Shown here in pieces: positions 10,201 through 19,377 of a stretch of DNA of 64,000 nt. Numbering within the stretch: the stretch's first letter is position 1; every line of letters begins with the position of its first letter. A program made the position numbers and the translations under genes. The notes below the pieces were generated by a model. It saw only the letters and a list, made by a program, of their open reading frames with translations. It made no database searches and was not told the DNA's origin. This stretch comes from Pachysolen tannophilus NRRL Y-2460 (taxonomy: Eukaryota > Ascomycota > Pichiomycetes > Alaninales > Pachysolenaceae): NCBI GenBank assembly GCA_001661245.1, contig KV454018.1, positions 776,000-839,999 of the forward strand, written 5' to 3'.

Positions 10201-13200
10201 AGATTGGGAAACTGCTCCTTCTCCAGCAATCAAAGCAGCATGTTGCTCACTCTGTAATTTAATTTCATTTTTCCTAATTTCGTCATAGGTTTTAACTAAA
10301 AAGTCTCTAGGTAAATCTTGACCATCATCAATACCGCTGTTGTTTTTAATAAAGTCATCGACTGTCATTCGGTTTTTCACCTGAGGTGAATGTTGATCAG
10401 TATTCAACATAACCACAGAATATGCCAAGACATAAGCAGTATCTGCATTTGCAAAAGAATCTGGATTTCCATCAACATATCTTTCTGCGAATTTTAACAT
10501 AAATCTATCAATTTTCTGGGCTTCTCCAGGTAATCTAAAGCTCTGTAGAAAAATTCTCATTGCATCAACAAATGGCATATTGTTAAATTCCATCTGATCA
10601 ATAAATGCATGCATAATTGCAATATTTTTTTCATCTCCTTCACCGAGATATTCACCAATAACTGCCTTATCCAAACCAATTTCACTATTTAATAAAAACC
10701 TGGCAATATCTTTTGGCGAGTCACTCAGAATAAAACCGTCTTTAATCAATTTTGCAACTCCTCTTTTCGGTGAATAATTAAACTGACGAACACCTTCCAA
10801 TAAAGCTGTCTTACGCTGTTTCGAGGTTTCAAAAAGTGCTGGATCATCAACTTCTGTAGTGCTTTGACTATTAGAAATGTCATGGTAAGAAGAAGAAGAA
10901 CTAAATGAAGGTGAATCCGGAACCAGAGGTGATGTGATAGCGGATCCATTGGTATCTGACCTACTTCTCAGAGGAACAGATAAAGAACTTGAAGATTGAT
11001 TTGCTAACGGTGCTGCTGTACTCTGCGACTTCTCAGTCCACGATGATAAAGATTTTAAAAATGCAACAAGGCAATCAATCGATGTCATTTTCAAGGCATA
11101 TTCAATTGGAAAATTCAATGCACTATCAGGATTCGGTACATGTGATCCAAGTTTGCTAATGGATAATAATGGCAAACTTGATAAGCTGTAAGTTGCTAAA
11201 GGTTTGGTTAAATTTTCACGATAATGAACTTTTTGGGTAGCAGTAACTTCAACCCTTGTTAAAGATAATTTAGTCAAGTAGTCAATCAATGATTCAGAAA
11301 TATTTGGCATGGAAGAATCACAATCGTAATTCAAATAAAATTCAATGACAGCTTTTGGATCATTACAAAGCTTCTGGATAATTGATAATAAATATCTCTT
11401 TTGATGAGATGTTGAAGTTTTCATTTCAGAAACAGGGAAATATATTTCTACAAGGAAAACAGGAATTTCCCTTTTGAATTCTGATCTTAAATTTGAAATC
11501 ATTATCCAAAAGATTTCTAAAGATATTTCATAAACTGGAGCCAAAGACGAAGCAGCATTTCTTGAAAGTGTTAAACATAAATACTGTCTTACAGCATCAA
11601 TCAATCTTGTTTCTTCACTAGTAGTAGTACTTGTAATAACAACATCCTTTCTAACAAAGCAAACCAAATGCTCTTTCAAAATGTTATAAATTATATGCAA
11701 TGACAATAATTTCGATCTGATAGGATGTGATCTCAAATCTAATGATTCATTTTCCAAAGGTTTGATGGACAATTTACACATTGCCCTAAATATCAAGAAT
11801 GCATCTTTAACAACAACCACTTCTTCTTCACCCAAACCTTGATTTGCTTCTTCAACTCTTTCTTCATCATCAGCATTTTCAAAATTATCCAAAGTCAAAG
11901 GTCCCGCCACAGTAGTATTTGTGTTTGTCATATTTTGTGAATCTAAATGTTGAGGAGAAGTATTACTTCTTGAGACAATGGATTGTTTTTTCATATGTTC
12001 ATCTAAAGGTTTTTTATTTATTCTTTCAAAAACTTCATTAACAATTTGAGTCAAAGAAGCTTGTGCAATTCCTTGGTTGACGGAGGACAATGATAAAATG
12101 AAAATATTATAAATTTGTCTTACAGCTCTTAATAATGTTCCACCATGAGCTGGAATTGCTTCATTTAATACACCAGCCATTAATCCTCTAATAACTTGTA
12201 ATTCTATTCTTTCTTCGGTACCTTCACCTTCAAAACAGTCTGCAATAGTTTCAATGGCACCATCGATTAAACTTGAAGAAGGCACTGGGTCTGCAATGTT
12301 ATCGGTTAAATTACAGAGTTTGACTTCTGCAAGTTCATCAAATATATTGAATGTAAATGCTTTACTAAAACATTCCAAAGCTTCAAGTTTAATTTCTACT
12401 GTACGTGCTTGACAAGCTAATCTCAATGGTTCAAAGATGAAATTTGGTTCTGGCATTTCACCAGCAGCCAATTTTTCAATGGCTTTGTTACAAGCTTGGG
12501 ATAATCTTGGTAATTTCTTGGCTTCTTTATATTTCAAAATCGATTCAAATGCAACTTTTAAGAAACCAGCAGATGCATGGCCATTAACAGACAAGGGTGG
12601 CTGTGACAAGGTGGAATTCGATGCTCTAGGTTGTAGTGATTGTGATTGTGATTCCCGAGGCGGTTGATCCTGCTGAGAAGTACTTGGAGCTGAAGCAGAC
12701 GCAGAAGCAGAAGCAGAAGCAGACACGGACGCAGACAGGGACTGTTCTTTTTGCAGGTCATCAAGTGGCCCCACGCTCTCAGCACCGTCATTGGTAACTT
12801 TTGGTTGATTATCCACATTTTCTTCTTCATCTTTAGCGCTATCTTCACCGGATGGAGTTTCCTGCTCCTTCCCATTTGAAATGGCTTCCTCTTCATGTTT
12901 CCCACCATTGAGTTTTCCTGTATCATTTTTTGATGTTTCTGCTTCTCCGTTCAGCAACGACAAACTTGTATTTGAATCTATTTCTTTACCAACTTGGACT
13001 TCTTCCAGGGCTTCTGGCTGGGCTTCTGGCTGGCCGCCAGCCAGTGCGGTCCCATCTTCTGCCCCATCTTCCGCCGCTGCCTTTCTTTCTTCAACCGACT
13101 TCTTAACATCAACATCAGTTACAATAGATCCATTCTCGCGTAAATCTTCCTTGGGGAACTCATTAGAGGCCCCTTTACTCTCTGATTGATTCACTACTTC

Positions 13201-13206
13201 ACCCAT
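7300..13206 (-). CDS. SEC7: Sec7 ARF guanine nucleotide exchange factor
   Basis: Large (1968 residues) BIG/Sec7-family exchange factor that activates Arf GTPases at the trans-Golgi. The Sec7 domain lies at about residues 805-985, with the signatures YLGEGDEKNIAIMHAFIDQ, FRLPGEAQKIDRFMLKFAER and NNSGIDDGQDLPRDFL. The catalytic glutamate finger is Glu895, in LPGEAQ. Upstream DCB/HUS-type helical regions (about 215-600) include an NPDSALNFPIEYALK-like linker, and the C-terminal half is the HDS array. The first 210 residues are acidic and Ser/Ala rich (a SASASA run). An Asn/Gly-rich insert sits near residue 1690. Length is close to S. cerevisiae Sec7 (about 2000). The start at 13206 is the only ATG near the divergent promoter shared with SLA1. 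Confidence 0.96.
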   Translation of the reverse strand: MGEVVNQSESKGASNEFPKEDLRENGSIVTDVDVKKSVEERKAAAEDGAEDGTALAGGQPEAQPEALEEVQVGKEIDSNTSLSLLNGEAETSKNDTGKLNGGKHEEEAISNGKEQETPSGEDSAKDEEENVDNQPKVTNDGAESVGPLDDLQKEQSLSASVSASASASASASAPSTSQQDQPPRESQSQSLQPRASNSTLSQPPLSVNGHASAGFLKVAFESILKYKEAKKLPRLSQACNKAIEKLAAGEMPEPNFIFEPLRLACQARTVEIKLEALECFSKAFTFNIFDELAEVKLCNLTDNIADPVPSSSLIDGAIETIADCFEGEGTEERIELQVIRGLMAGVLNEAIPAHGGTLLRAVRQIYNIFILSLSSVNQGIAQASLTQIVNEVFERINKKPLDEHMKKQSIVSRSNTSPQHLDSQNMTNTNTTVAGPLTLDNFENADDEERVEEANQGLGEEEVVVVKDAFLIFRAMCKLSIKPLENESLDLRSHPIRSKLLSLHIIYNILKEHLVCFVRKDVVITSTTTSEETRLIDAVRQYLCLTLSRNAASSLAPVYEISLEIFWIMISNLRSEFKREIPVFLVEIYFPVSEMKTSTSHQKRYLLSIIQKLCNDPKAVIEFYLNYDCDSSMPNISESLIDYLTKLSLTRVEVTATQKVHYRENLTKPLATYSLSSLPLLSISKLGSHVPNPDSALNFPIEYALKMTSIDCLVAFLKSLSSWTEKSQSTAAPLANQSSSSLSVPLRSRSDTNGSAITSPLVPDSPSFSSSSSYHDISNSQSTTEVDDPALFETSKQRKTALLEGVRQFNYSPKRGVAKLIKDGFILSDSPKDIARFLLNSEIGLDKAVIGEYLGEGDEKNIAIMHAFIDQMEFNNMPFVDAMRIFLQSFRLPGEAQKIDRFMLKFAERYVDGNPDSFANADTAYVLAYSVVMLNTDQHSPQVKNRMTVDDFIKNNSGIDDGQDLPRDFLVKTYDEIRKNEIKLQSEQHAALIAGEGAVSQSTGFFGSKDVSREAYMHASREMSIKTEQLVKTLGKLSRSGESSKVVFYSASPHSEHVKSIFDTLWMSILAGLTPPFKEYEDEDTNKICLQGIKLSIHIACMFDLDYARTSFIGALVQFANLNNLEEMKPKNITAIYTLLEIAILEGNTLKEAWKEIILSISQIERLQLLAQGVDSGAIPDVAIARLANRSSMDSSKTHSTTHSGNFFISIATSLSSKKQTPSQLAFEHFQNQQLNPEVLPMITSTDLEVAVDKVFTASSNLAGDAIIDFVKALSEVSCEEIDSSGQSESPRMFALQKMVDVCYYNMDRIRVQWSALWSVMGETFNQFGCHSNKVIVFFALDSLRQLSMRFFEIEELSHFKFQKEFLKPFEYIITNNIATDVKERVLESLGYMIQVKADKIRSGWTTMFGAFNVAAKDSNETIVAKVTNIASKINKEHFIKVYSQGAFVELVTCFTELAKNQKFQKSSLFALSTLKKLIQKVSKLSFGTDEERQVMLDNGDDKDLLVKLWFPILFGYHDVIMTGEDLEVRSEALNFMFDSLVQYGGHFEPDFWFKVCNQLLFPIFGVLSRRWEINQFNSNDDMSVWLSTTLIQALRNMIALFTHYFDTLNNMLDGYLNLLVSCICQENDTIARIGRSCLQQLITQNLSKFDQHHWDKISDAFAQLFDLTTAKELFKADPLNHDATVSSVNNKNDSNSNNKNNNNGNNNGGGSGSGTRSSNQLEDSINGESSLDVSFNIVSNTNGSSSTVNIKSLKEEQRLQKSKEKSAIVIKSVLQLLMIETLSELFEDDHFYEVIPFKNLISLANLLEKSYKFSREFNDDYNLRVRLWNAGIIERLPNLLKQESSSSAVYISIMFRLYCDPDKVSAEEKEHISSILIPMCVTIIERFVVLDEVQQQRNITTWRPVVVEILQGYIELDEQDFIKNCPTMYDLVLLIFDKSAPVELRSAMKLFFTRVGTVYINDGKSTN

Positions 13207-13448
13207 AAATCCACTATCTATTATATTCTTATCAAAATATTAAATGAAATTATAACTGAAAAAAAAAAAAAAAAAAAAAAAAATTAAAAATTAAAAATCA
13301 AAGATTATTCAAACAATTGACCCAAGATCAATTACAAAAACCAGGCAAATCAAACCAAAGAAAAATCCTTTAAATAAGAATGCCCAAAATAATCAAAAAC
13401 AACAAATCGTCTCTTTAGAATTGAAATTAATTTTTAAATGATATTTGA

Positions 13449-13481
<33 letters not shown>

Positions 13482-13832
13482 ATATTAACCGCTTTCGAGA
13501 TCCAGTACATTTTTGGGCTTTTTGACACCGGATGGAAAAACAGGAAAAAAAAAAAAAAAATCCAATTTTTTTGACATTTCGGCCACGACCGTGTTTTTGA
13601 GCATGATTTCTTTTGGTGATCAAAATTCCAGCGGTTAATTTTGTTTATCATTAACCATCAAGACAAAGTTATTTAAATTTTGTTTTTGCCTTTTTTTTCT
13701 TTTATTTTCTTCCTTCCTTTCACAAAGGAACCAAAAAAAAAAAAAAAAAAAACTTAAAAATCAAACAAAGAATTCAAAGCAATAACACAAATTTTTTAAT
13801 TGATTAGATCGATAATTGAATTGTAAATTAAA
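13207..13832. other. Divergent SEC7-SLA1 promoter region
   Basis: About 625 bases between two divergent starts. It holds an A run (13260-13283), an ATT microsatellite at about 13449-13480 and further A runs. No clear transcription factor site stands out. Confidence 0.6.
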
Positions 13833-16800
13833 ATGTCGATTTTTTTGGGTGTGTACCGTGCTCTTTATGATTACGGGGCCCAGAATGAAGAGGAGCTATC
13901 GATTGCTGAAAATGATATATTATATTTGTTGGAGAAATCTGATGTTGATGATTGGTGGAAGGTGAAGAAGAGTGATGATAGTCTGGGGTTGGTTCCCAAG
14001 ACGTATATTGAGGTTTGTACTCCTATTAATAGAGCAACTGCATTGTACGATTATGACAAGCAAACTGAAGAAGAGATTTCATTTAAAGAAGGTGCTGTAT
14101 TTGATGTTTATGATACTTCTGATGCCGATTGGATCTTGGTGGGGCTTAATAATGTTGAATTTGGGTTTGTTCCTTCGAATTATATAGAATTGGGTAACGG
14201 CGGCAGCGCTGGCGGCAGTGGGAGCGCTGGTGGGATGTCTGCAACACCGGGTTCCGCCGCCGCCGCCGCCGCCACAGCGTCGGTTTTACAACAACGCCAA
14301 TATGGATCCGTGGAAGAAGCTAATAAGATTTTACCCCCACCACAAAGACAGCAACGAGATGCTGTTGCGCCGGTTCCTGTGATGTCTGAGGATGAACTGG
14401 TTCCTCCTGCTAAACCTTCAAGACCTGGGAGAGATATTCAACGAGAAGATAATCTGTACCAACACAAATATGAAGACGAAGGAGGAGAAGAAGGAGAAGA
14501 AGAAGAAGCACCACCGGCAAAACCTTCAAGGCCAAGGTCAAGCACTTTGCAAAGCTCAGCTACTAGTAACGATGGGTATTACGATGAACCTCTGAATGAT
14601 CTTGAATTCTCAAAAGATGATTTTTTCACTTGGAAAGTTCAAGAAATTGACGGTCGTAAGAAAATTAAAAGTACTTTAGCAATTGGTCACTCTGCAGTTT
14701 ATTTATCACCAGAAGTTTCTACAGGTGAAACTCCAAGAAGGTGGGAAATTAAAAATTTAATTGAAGTTAAAAAGGAGAAAAAACATGTTTTTTTCGAATT
14801 TAAAAAACCTGTTTATACAAATATTGAATTACATGCTGGAACTGAAGATGCAGCTTCTGCAATTGTTTCTGTAGTTGGTGATATTAAAGGTGCAATTTCA
14901 ATGAAAGGTTTAAAAGAAATTAAGGCAGCATCAATTGCTCCTACAGAAAATGGTTACAAGACAGGAAGAATTATTTTTGATTTTGAAGCAGCAAGTGATG
15001 ATGAATTGACTGTTAAGGAAAATGATACTGTTTACATTATAAATGATAGAAAATCTAGAGATTGGTGGGTTGTAGCAAATATTGAAACTGGAGAAGAAGG
15101 TCTTATTCCTTCAAATTATGTTGAAATTACAAAATCAGCAATGCCACCATCAAATCTTTTCTCTAAATTCAGTAATAGAATTGCTAATCCACACAAGAAA
15201 AAAACTAAAAAGAAGGAAAAAGAACGTAGAAAAGAGCTTGAAGAAGATTCAAGAGTTAGACTGAAAGATCGTCGTGATAAGAGAGATCGAGAAATGCGGG
15301 ATAGAGATGAAAGAGAAGTAATTCGTAAACAAGATGATAAAGAAAGACTGAGACGTGAAAAGAAGTCCGGATCGTCTACAAAAGAAGATAAATCTAAACC
15401 AAATCCTCATAGAGTTCGTACTTGGATAGATAGTACTGGAACATTTAAAGTAGAAGCTGAATTTTTAGGATGTGTTGATGGTAAAATACATTTACACAAA
15501 ACAAATGGTGTCAAGATTGCAGTTGCAGCACCTAAACTATCAGTTGAAGATTTGGAATATGTTGAAAGATTAACTGGTATGTCTTTGGAAAATTATAAAC
15601 CAAAACTGAAAGAACAACTGAATGGTAAAACTAAAATTTCAAAAGATGACTCTACTGGAGTTTATCCAAGAACAATTACGAAAAAGTCAACTGGACGTGA
15701 ACCAGAATATGATTGGTTTGAATTTTTCCTTAACTGTGGAGTTGATGTAAATAACTGTCAGCGTTATACTTTGAATTTTAATCGTGAGCAAATGGATGAA
15801 AATATTTTAGAAGATATTACTCCTTCACTTTTAAGAACTTTAGGTTTAAAAGAGGGAGATATTTTGAGAGTTATGAAATTTTTGGATAATAAATTTGACC
15901 GTAAGAAAAATGAGCCAGCATCTCAAGAGGGAACTCAAGGTGGTTTGTTTTCAGAATCTCATGGTGCATTGAAGACTGATAGAGGTGCATTGTCTTCTGA
16001 TTCGCAAATTGATTTATCACAATTGCCTTCAATAGGTAAGAATTCAACAGAACAACTTCAAAAGACTAATGGTAATGGTAAATTTGAAGATGATGCTTGG
16101 GCTGTTAAACCAGCTGCTCAGACTGGTTCACAATCTAGTTTATTACAGCCGCTGCAGCAGCCTTCTAGACCTTCATCAGTTCCAACTCAAAATTTAACAG
16201 GCTCTATTTCTGATCTTGTTAACTTGAAACCGATTGATGCATTGAATTCAAACAATAATAATAACAATAGTACAGGAGTGCAAAACCCAGTCCCTCTTAA
16301 ACCAACCGCCCCTGCCTTACAACCAGCCAAGACTGGAGCGGATCTAGCACTGCAAATGAATTTAGTTCCTCAACAAACTAGTGGTACTATGGCTGCTCAG
16401 AGAACTGGTGCTAGTATGTTTTTATCTGCACAACCAACAGGATTTGTTCCTATTGGGTTTATACCAATTCAACAAACTGGTGGATATTTGCAGGATCAAA
16501 GAACAGGTGGTTTAGTTGCTGTGAGAACAGGAGGTACTACTATTGGTGCTTCATCTGTAACAGGTTTGATAAATCCGGTTACCACAGGTGGATTTGGTAC
16601 AGTACAGACCACCTTTGGTACTTCTACCAACCCATCTTTACCTTTACAACAAACTGGTCAGTTGCCACAGCTTACAGGTGGTGCTGGTATGATGCCACAG
16701 ACATCTTTTGGTACCACCTCTTCATTGCCATTACAACAAACGGGTTTTGTTCCACAAACTTCATTTGGCCAAATGTTAGTTCAGAAAACAGGTGGTAATA

Positions 16801-17390
16801 TGGTAATGCCACAAACTTCATTTGGTAATAATGTCAATCCATATCCTTTACTGCAACCAACAGGAAGTTTTCCACAAAATAATTTTAATAATCCTGGTCC
16901 TACCACAACTTTCTCATCGCAGCCTACAGGGTTTATACCTCAAAATACTTTTACTAATAGTGCACTCTCTTTACCATCACAGCCAACTGGTTTTATGCAA
17001 CAAAATACATTTGGATCTAACAATAGTTATTTACCTAATCAGCAAACAAATTCTTTAGCATCAAATTCATTTGTTGGTGGTAATATGTTTCAACAGAATG
17101 GGTTTAACAATCAAAATTTGCAACAGCAGCAAACTTCAATCAACAACTTAAGCTCAATGTTTCAAAATACAGGTATTTCCTCAAATCCAACAGCTTCTTT
17201 TGGACAACAACCAACTTTTAACACAACTTTTGGTCAAGGGGGAGCAAATCCATTACAAGCTCAACCAACTGGGTTTGGTTTTGGAAACGCTCCTTCCACC
17301 AGTTTTGGTGTTCAAGAGCCATTACAAGCTCAAAAAACTGGAAGGGCTAATTTAGCCAACGCAACTCCTGACAACCCATTTGGATTTTAA
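13833..17390 (+). CDS. SLA1: Sla1 endocytic adaptor
   Basis: Actin-patch adaptor that links cargo, clathrin and Las17/WASP during endocytosis (1185 residues). SH3 domains lie at about residues 4-60 and 65-120, with ALYDY and WWKV hallmarks, and a third at about 373-430 (DWWVV, GLIPSNYVE). The SHD1 cargo-binding domain is at about 528-582 (STGTFKVEAEFLG, GVKIAVAA). The SHD2/SAM domain is at about 625-690 (YDWFEFFLNCGVDVNNCQRY). A charged coiled stretch lies between SH3-3 and SHD1. From about 830 onward the tail carries many QxTG repeats, the kind phosphorylated by Ark1/Prk1 kinases, and the protein ends in NPFGF, an EH-domain-binding NPF motif. Architecture matches S. cerevisiae Sla1 in full. 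Confidence 0.97.
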   Translation: MSIFLGVYRALYDYGAQNEEELSIAENDILYLLEKSDVDDWWKVKKSDDSLGLVPKTYIEVCTPINRATALYDYDKQTEEEISFKEGAVFDVYDTSDADWILVGLNNVEFGFVPSNYIELGNGGSAGGSGSAGGMSATPGSAAAAAATASVLQQRQYGSVEEANKILPPPQRQQRDAVAPVPVMSEDELVPPAKPSRPGRDIQREDNLYQHKYEDEGGEEGEEEEAPPAKPSRPRSSTLQSSATSNDGYYDEPLNDLEFSKDDFFTWKVQEIDGRKKIKSTLAIGHSAVYLSPEVSTGETPRRWEIKNLIEVKKEKKHVFFEFKKPVYTNIELHAGTEDAASAIVSVVGDIKGAISMKGLKEIKAASIAPTENGYKTGRIIFDFEAASDDELTVKENDTVYIINDRKSRDWWVVANIETGEEGLIPSNYVEITKSAMPPSNLFSKFSNRIANPHKKKTKKKEKERRKELEEDSRVRLKDRRDKRDREMRDRDEREVIRKQDDKERLRREKKSGSSTKEDKSKPNPHRVRTWIDSTGTFKVEAEFLGCVDGKIHLHKTNGVKIAVAAPKLSVEDLEYVERLTGMSLENYKPKLKEQLNGKTKISKDDSTGVYPRTITKKSTGREPEYDWFEFFLNCGVDVNNCQRYTLNFNREQMDENILEDITPSLLRTLGLKEGDILRVMKFLDNKFDRKKNEPASQEGTQGGLFSESHGALKTDRGALSSDSQIDLSQLPSIGKNSTEQLQKTNGNGKFEDDAWAVKPAAQTGSQSSLLQPLQQPSRPSSVPTQNLTGSISDLVNLKPIDALNSNNNNNNSTGVQNPVPLKPTAPALQPAKTGADLALQMNLVPQQTSGTMAAQRTGASMFLSAQPTGFVPIGFIPIQQTGGYLQDQRTGGLVAVRTGGTTIGASSVTGLINPVTTGGFGTVQTTFGTSTNPSLPLQQTGQLPQLTGGAGMMPQTSFGTTSSLPLQQTGFVPQTSFGQMLVQKTGGNMVMPQTSFGNNVNPYPLLQPTGSFPQNNFNNPGPTTTFSSQPTGFIPQNTFTNSALSLPSQPTGFMQQNTFGSNNSYLPNQQTNSLASNSFVGGNMFQQNGFNNQNLQQQQTSINNLSSMFQNTGISSNPTASFGQQPTFNTTFGQGGANPLQAQPTGFGFGNAPSTSFGVQEPLQAQKTGRANLANATPDNPFGF

Positions 17391-17831
17391 GTTTAGAGAA
17401 AAATGATCAAAAAATTTTTTATTTTATTTTATTTTTACTTCTAATTTTTGATGACAGTTTCAAGACTTTTTTTTTTTTTTCACAATATGAGCTTATCACT
17501 TTTTAAATTTTATCCTAGACTTGTGTTTTTCCGAATTTTGTTGTTATTTTCTAGTAAATTAGTTTTAACTCAAGTTTCTTTCTTTTCATATTTAAGCTAA
17601 AATAAGCTGTAACATTTGTGTTTTCTCAAAAATATATTTATATCAAGATTAAAAGTTTTCAATGTTCATCATAAGTTTTTTTACAAAATTGTAGATATTA
17701 TCAAAACTTTAGAATATTAAAATAAAACAATTATTTAAGAAATGATACAATGGTACCTTTCACTATAAAATAGAAAAGAAATAATAATATTAAAAAAAAA
17801 GCAAAAAAAAAAGCAACTATATATAAGTTTC
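17391..17831. other. SLA1 / ARA1-like convergent 3' flanks
   Basis: About 440 bases of A/T-rich sequence between two stop codons. Nothing else is seen. Confidence 0.7.
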
Positions 17832-18773
17832 CTAATAACCAAAACCTACATGGCCATACCAAGGATTATCGGTATATCTTTTATGAGGACCTGATTCCAA
17901 AAATTCGATATCTTCCTTAGTCAATGGAACCAATTTTTTAACAGATTGAATTCTCTTTGGATTTAATGATTTTGGAATAACGATTCTGCCACTTTGAATA
18001 TGATAACTATATAGAATCTCATTAATATTATAATCTTTATACTTCTCCGTCAAGGCAGCAGCTCTTTTATTTTTAATCAATGGAGCACCATTTCCACCAC
18101 CACCCAAGGGAGAATAAGCAGTGACAATAATATCATTTTCAGCACAAAAATCACCCAATTCAGTTTGTGGGAATTCTGGATGACATTCAATCTGATTATT
18201 GACAGGTTTAACTTTACAAGTCTTTAACAATTGTTTCAATTTTCTAACTGGGAAATTGGCTACACCTAATGATTTAATCTTACTTGTCTTGTGATAAATT
18301 TCTTCCATCTGCCTATAAGTATCCAAGTAATCAGCCTTTTCAGCCAAGATAATTTCACCCAGATCATCAACAGGAGTCAGTGGATAACCATCTGGACCTG
18401 ATTCAAAACAAAGAGGCCAATGCTGCAAGAACAAGTCCACATAGTCAACACCCAATTGTTCTAAAGACCGATCCAACGATTTTTCAACCTTATCATGCAT
18501 GGAGGGCCAAACTTTAGTGGTGATGAACAAATCTTCACGTTTAACAATCCCTCTATCAAACACATCTTTCAAAGCCTTACCAATATAAGGCTCAGTTTCA
18601 TAATACCATGCAGTATCAATATGCCTAACACCTTCTTCAATTGCTGTAATAACCGCCTGGGTGATCTTATGATGCTGGCTTTCATCTTCATTATATGTAC
18701 CTAACCCAAATGCAGGTACTTTCTTCCCATCATTGAGGGTGTAATAAACATCAGTCAATAACTTTGGAGACAT
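17832..18773 (-). CDS. ARA1: Aldo-keto reductase, Ara1-like
   Basis: NADPH-dependent aldo-keto reductase (313 residues), closest in my recall to S. cerevisiae Ara1, the D-arabinose dehydrogenase. The catalytic tetrad is visible as Asp53 and Tyr58 (HIDTAWYYETE), Lys87 (TTKVWP) and His118 (LFLQHWP). The Ara1-like block after it reads PLTPVDD then ADYLDTY, where many other family members are shorter. NADPH-binding residues follow at IVIPKSLNPKRIQS. The ATG at 18773 gives MSPKLL; two codons upstream there is only a TTG. An ATTCA pentamer run abuts the start. Substrate is inferred; related sugar or alpha-dicarbonyl reductases remain possible. The CTG codon at 18360-18362 matters for the genetic-code question. 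Confidence 0.85.
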   Translation of the reverse strand: MSPKLLTDVYYTLNDGKKVPAFGLGTYNEDESQHHKITQAVITAIEEGVRHIDTAWYYETEPYIGKALKDVFDRGIVKREDLFITTKVWPSMHDKVEKSLDRSLEQLGVDYVDLFLQHWPLCFESGPDGYPLTPVDDLGEIILAEKADYLDTYRQMEEIYHKTSKIKSLGVANFPVRKLKQLLKTCKVKPVNNQIECHPEFPQTELGDFCAENDIIVTAYSPLGGGGNGAPLIKNKRAAALTEKYKDYNINEILYSYHIQSGRIVIPKSLNPKRIQSVKKLVPLTKEDIEFLESGPHKRYTDNPWYGHVGFGY

Positions 18774-18800
18774 ATTCAATTCAATTCAATTCAATTCAAT
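18774..18800. repeat. ATTCA pentamer repeat at the ARA1-like start
   Basis: About five units of ATTCA/TTCAA lie directly before the start codon, so they would form its 5' leader. Confidence 0.8.
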
Positions 18801-18946
18801 TAAAACAATATTATTTAGATATTCAATTTTAAATAATTCACAATAATGAATTTTTTTACAAACCAGCCTACTTGAACTTGATTAATATATATATTATACG
18901 ATATTTACATAGATAGATATTTGTAGAAAGAGCAACTGTAAAGTTT

Positions 18947-18972
18947 GAGCATGAGCAAAGTTGCTCATGCTC
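18947..18972. promoter_or_regulatory. Perfect 12-bp inverted repeat
   Basis: GAGCATGAGCAA, a two-base spacer, then its exact reverse complement. It sits about 175 bases from the ARA1-like start and 405 from FAA2. It could be a dimeric transcription factor site or a hairpin. Confidence 0.5.
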
Positions 18973-19377
18973 TTTCCCGCTCCTCCCCCCATCAAGGTTC
19001 AAGGGAAATAATTGATAATTTACATCAAGATTAATAGATCAATTACATACCAATACAAAAGATAAATCAATCTCTTTAATTCATCTCTCTGATCTAGATC
19101 AATTAAGGATAATTAAAATAACTATTAGTATCAATTTGGTATCAATTGGGCGGACACACTCGGTGAATTTACCTAAAACGTTTTTACTTAAAAAAACAGG
19201 AAAATTAAATAACAAATAATAACAAAAAAAAAGAAGCAACAACAGAAATTTAAATAATAATTGCAACATGATTAGTGCTTTCATTGTGAGGGTAAAAAGT
19301 AATAAATATTATTTCTGAAAATAAAAAATAAAAAAAAAGAGAGAGAGTAGTAGTAAGGGTTTGATTATTGTGAAAGG

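Larger units (their letters stand above)
18774..19377. other. Divergent ARA1-like / FAA2 promoter region
   Basis: About 600 bases. The main landmark is a perfect inverted repeat at 18947-18972, followed by a short C-rich stretch (18976-18992). The rest is A/T-rich and no gene is seen. Confidence 0.6.
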
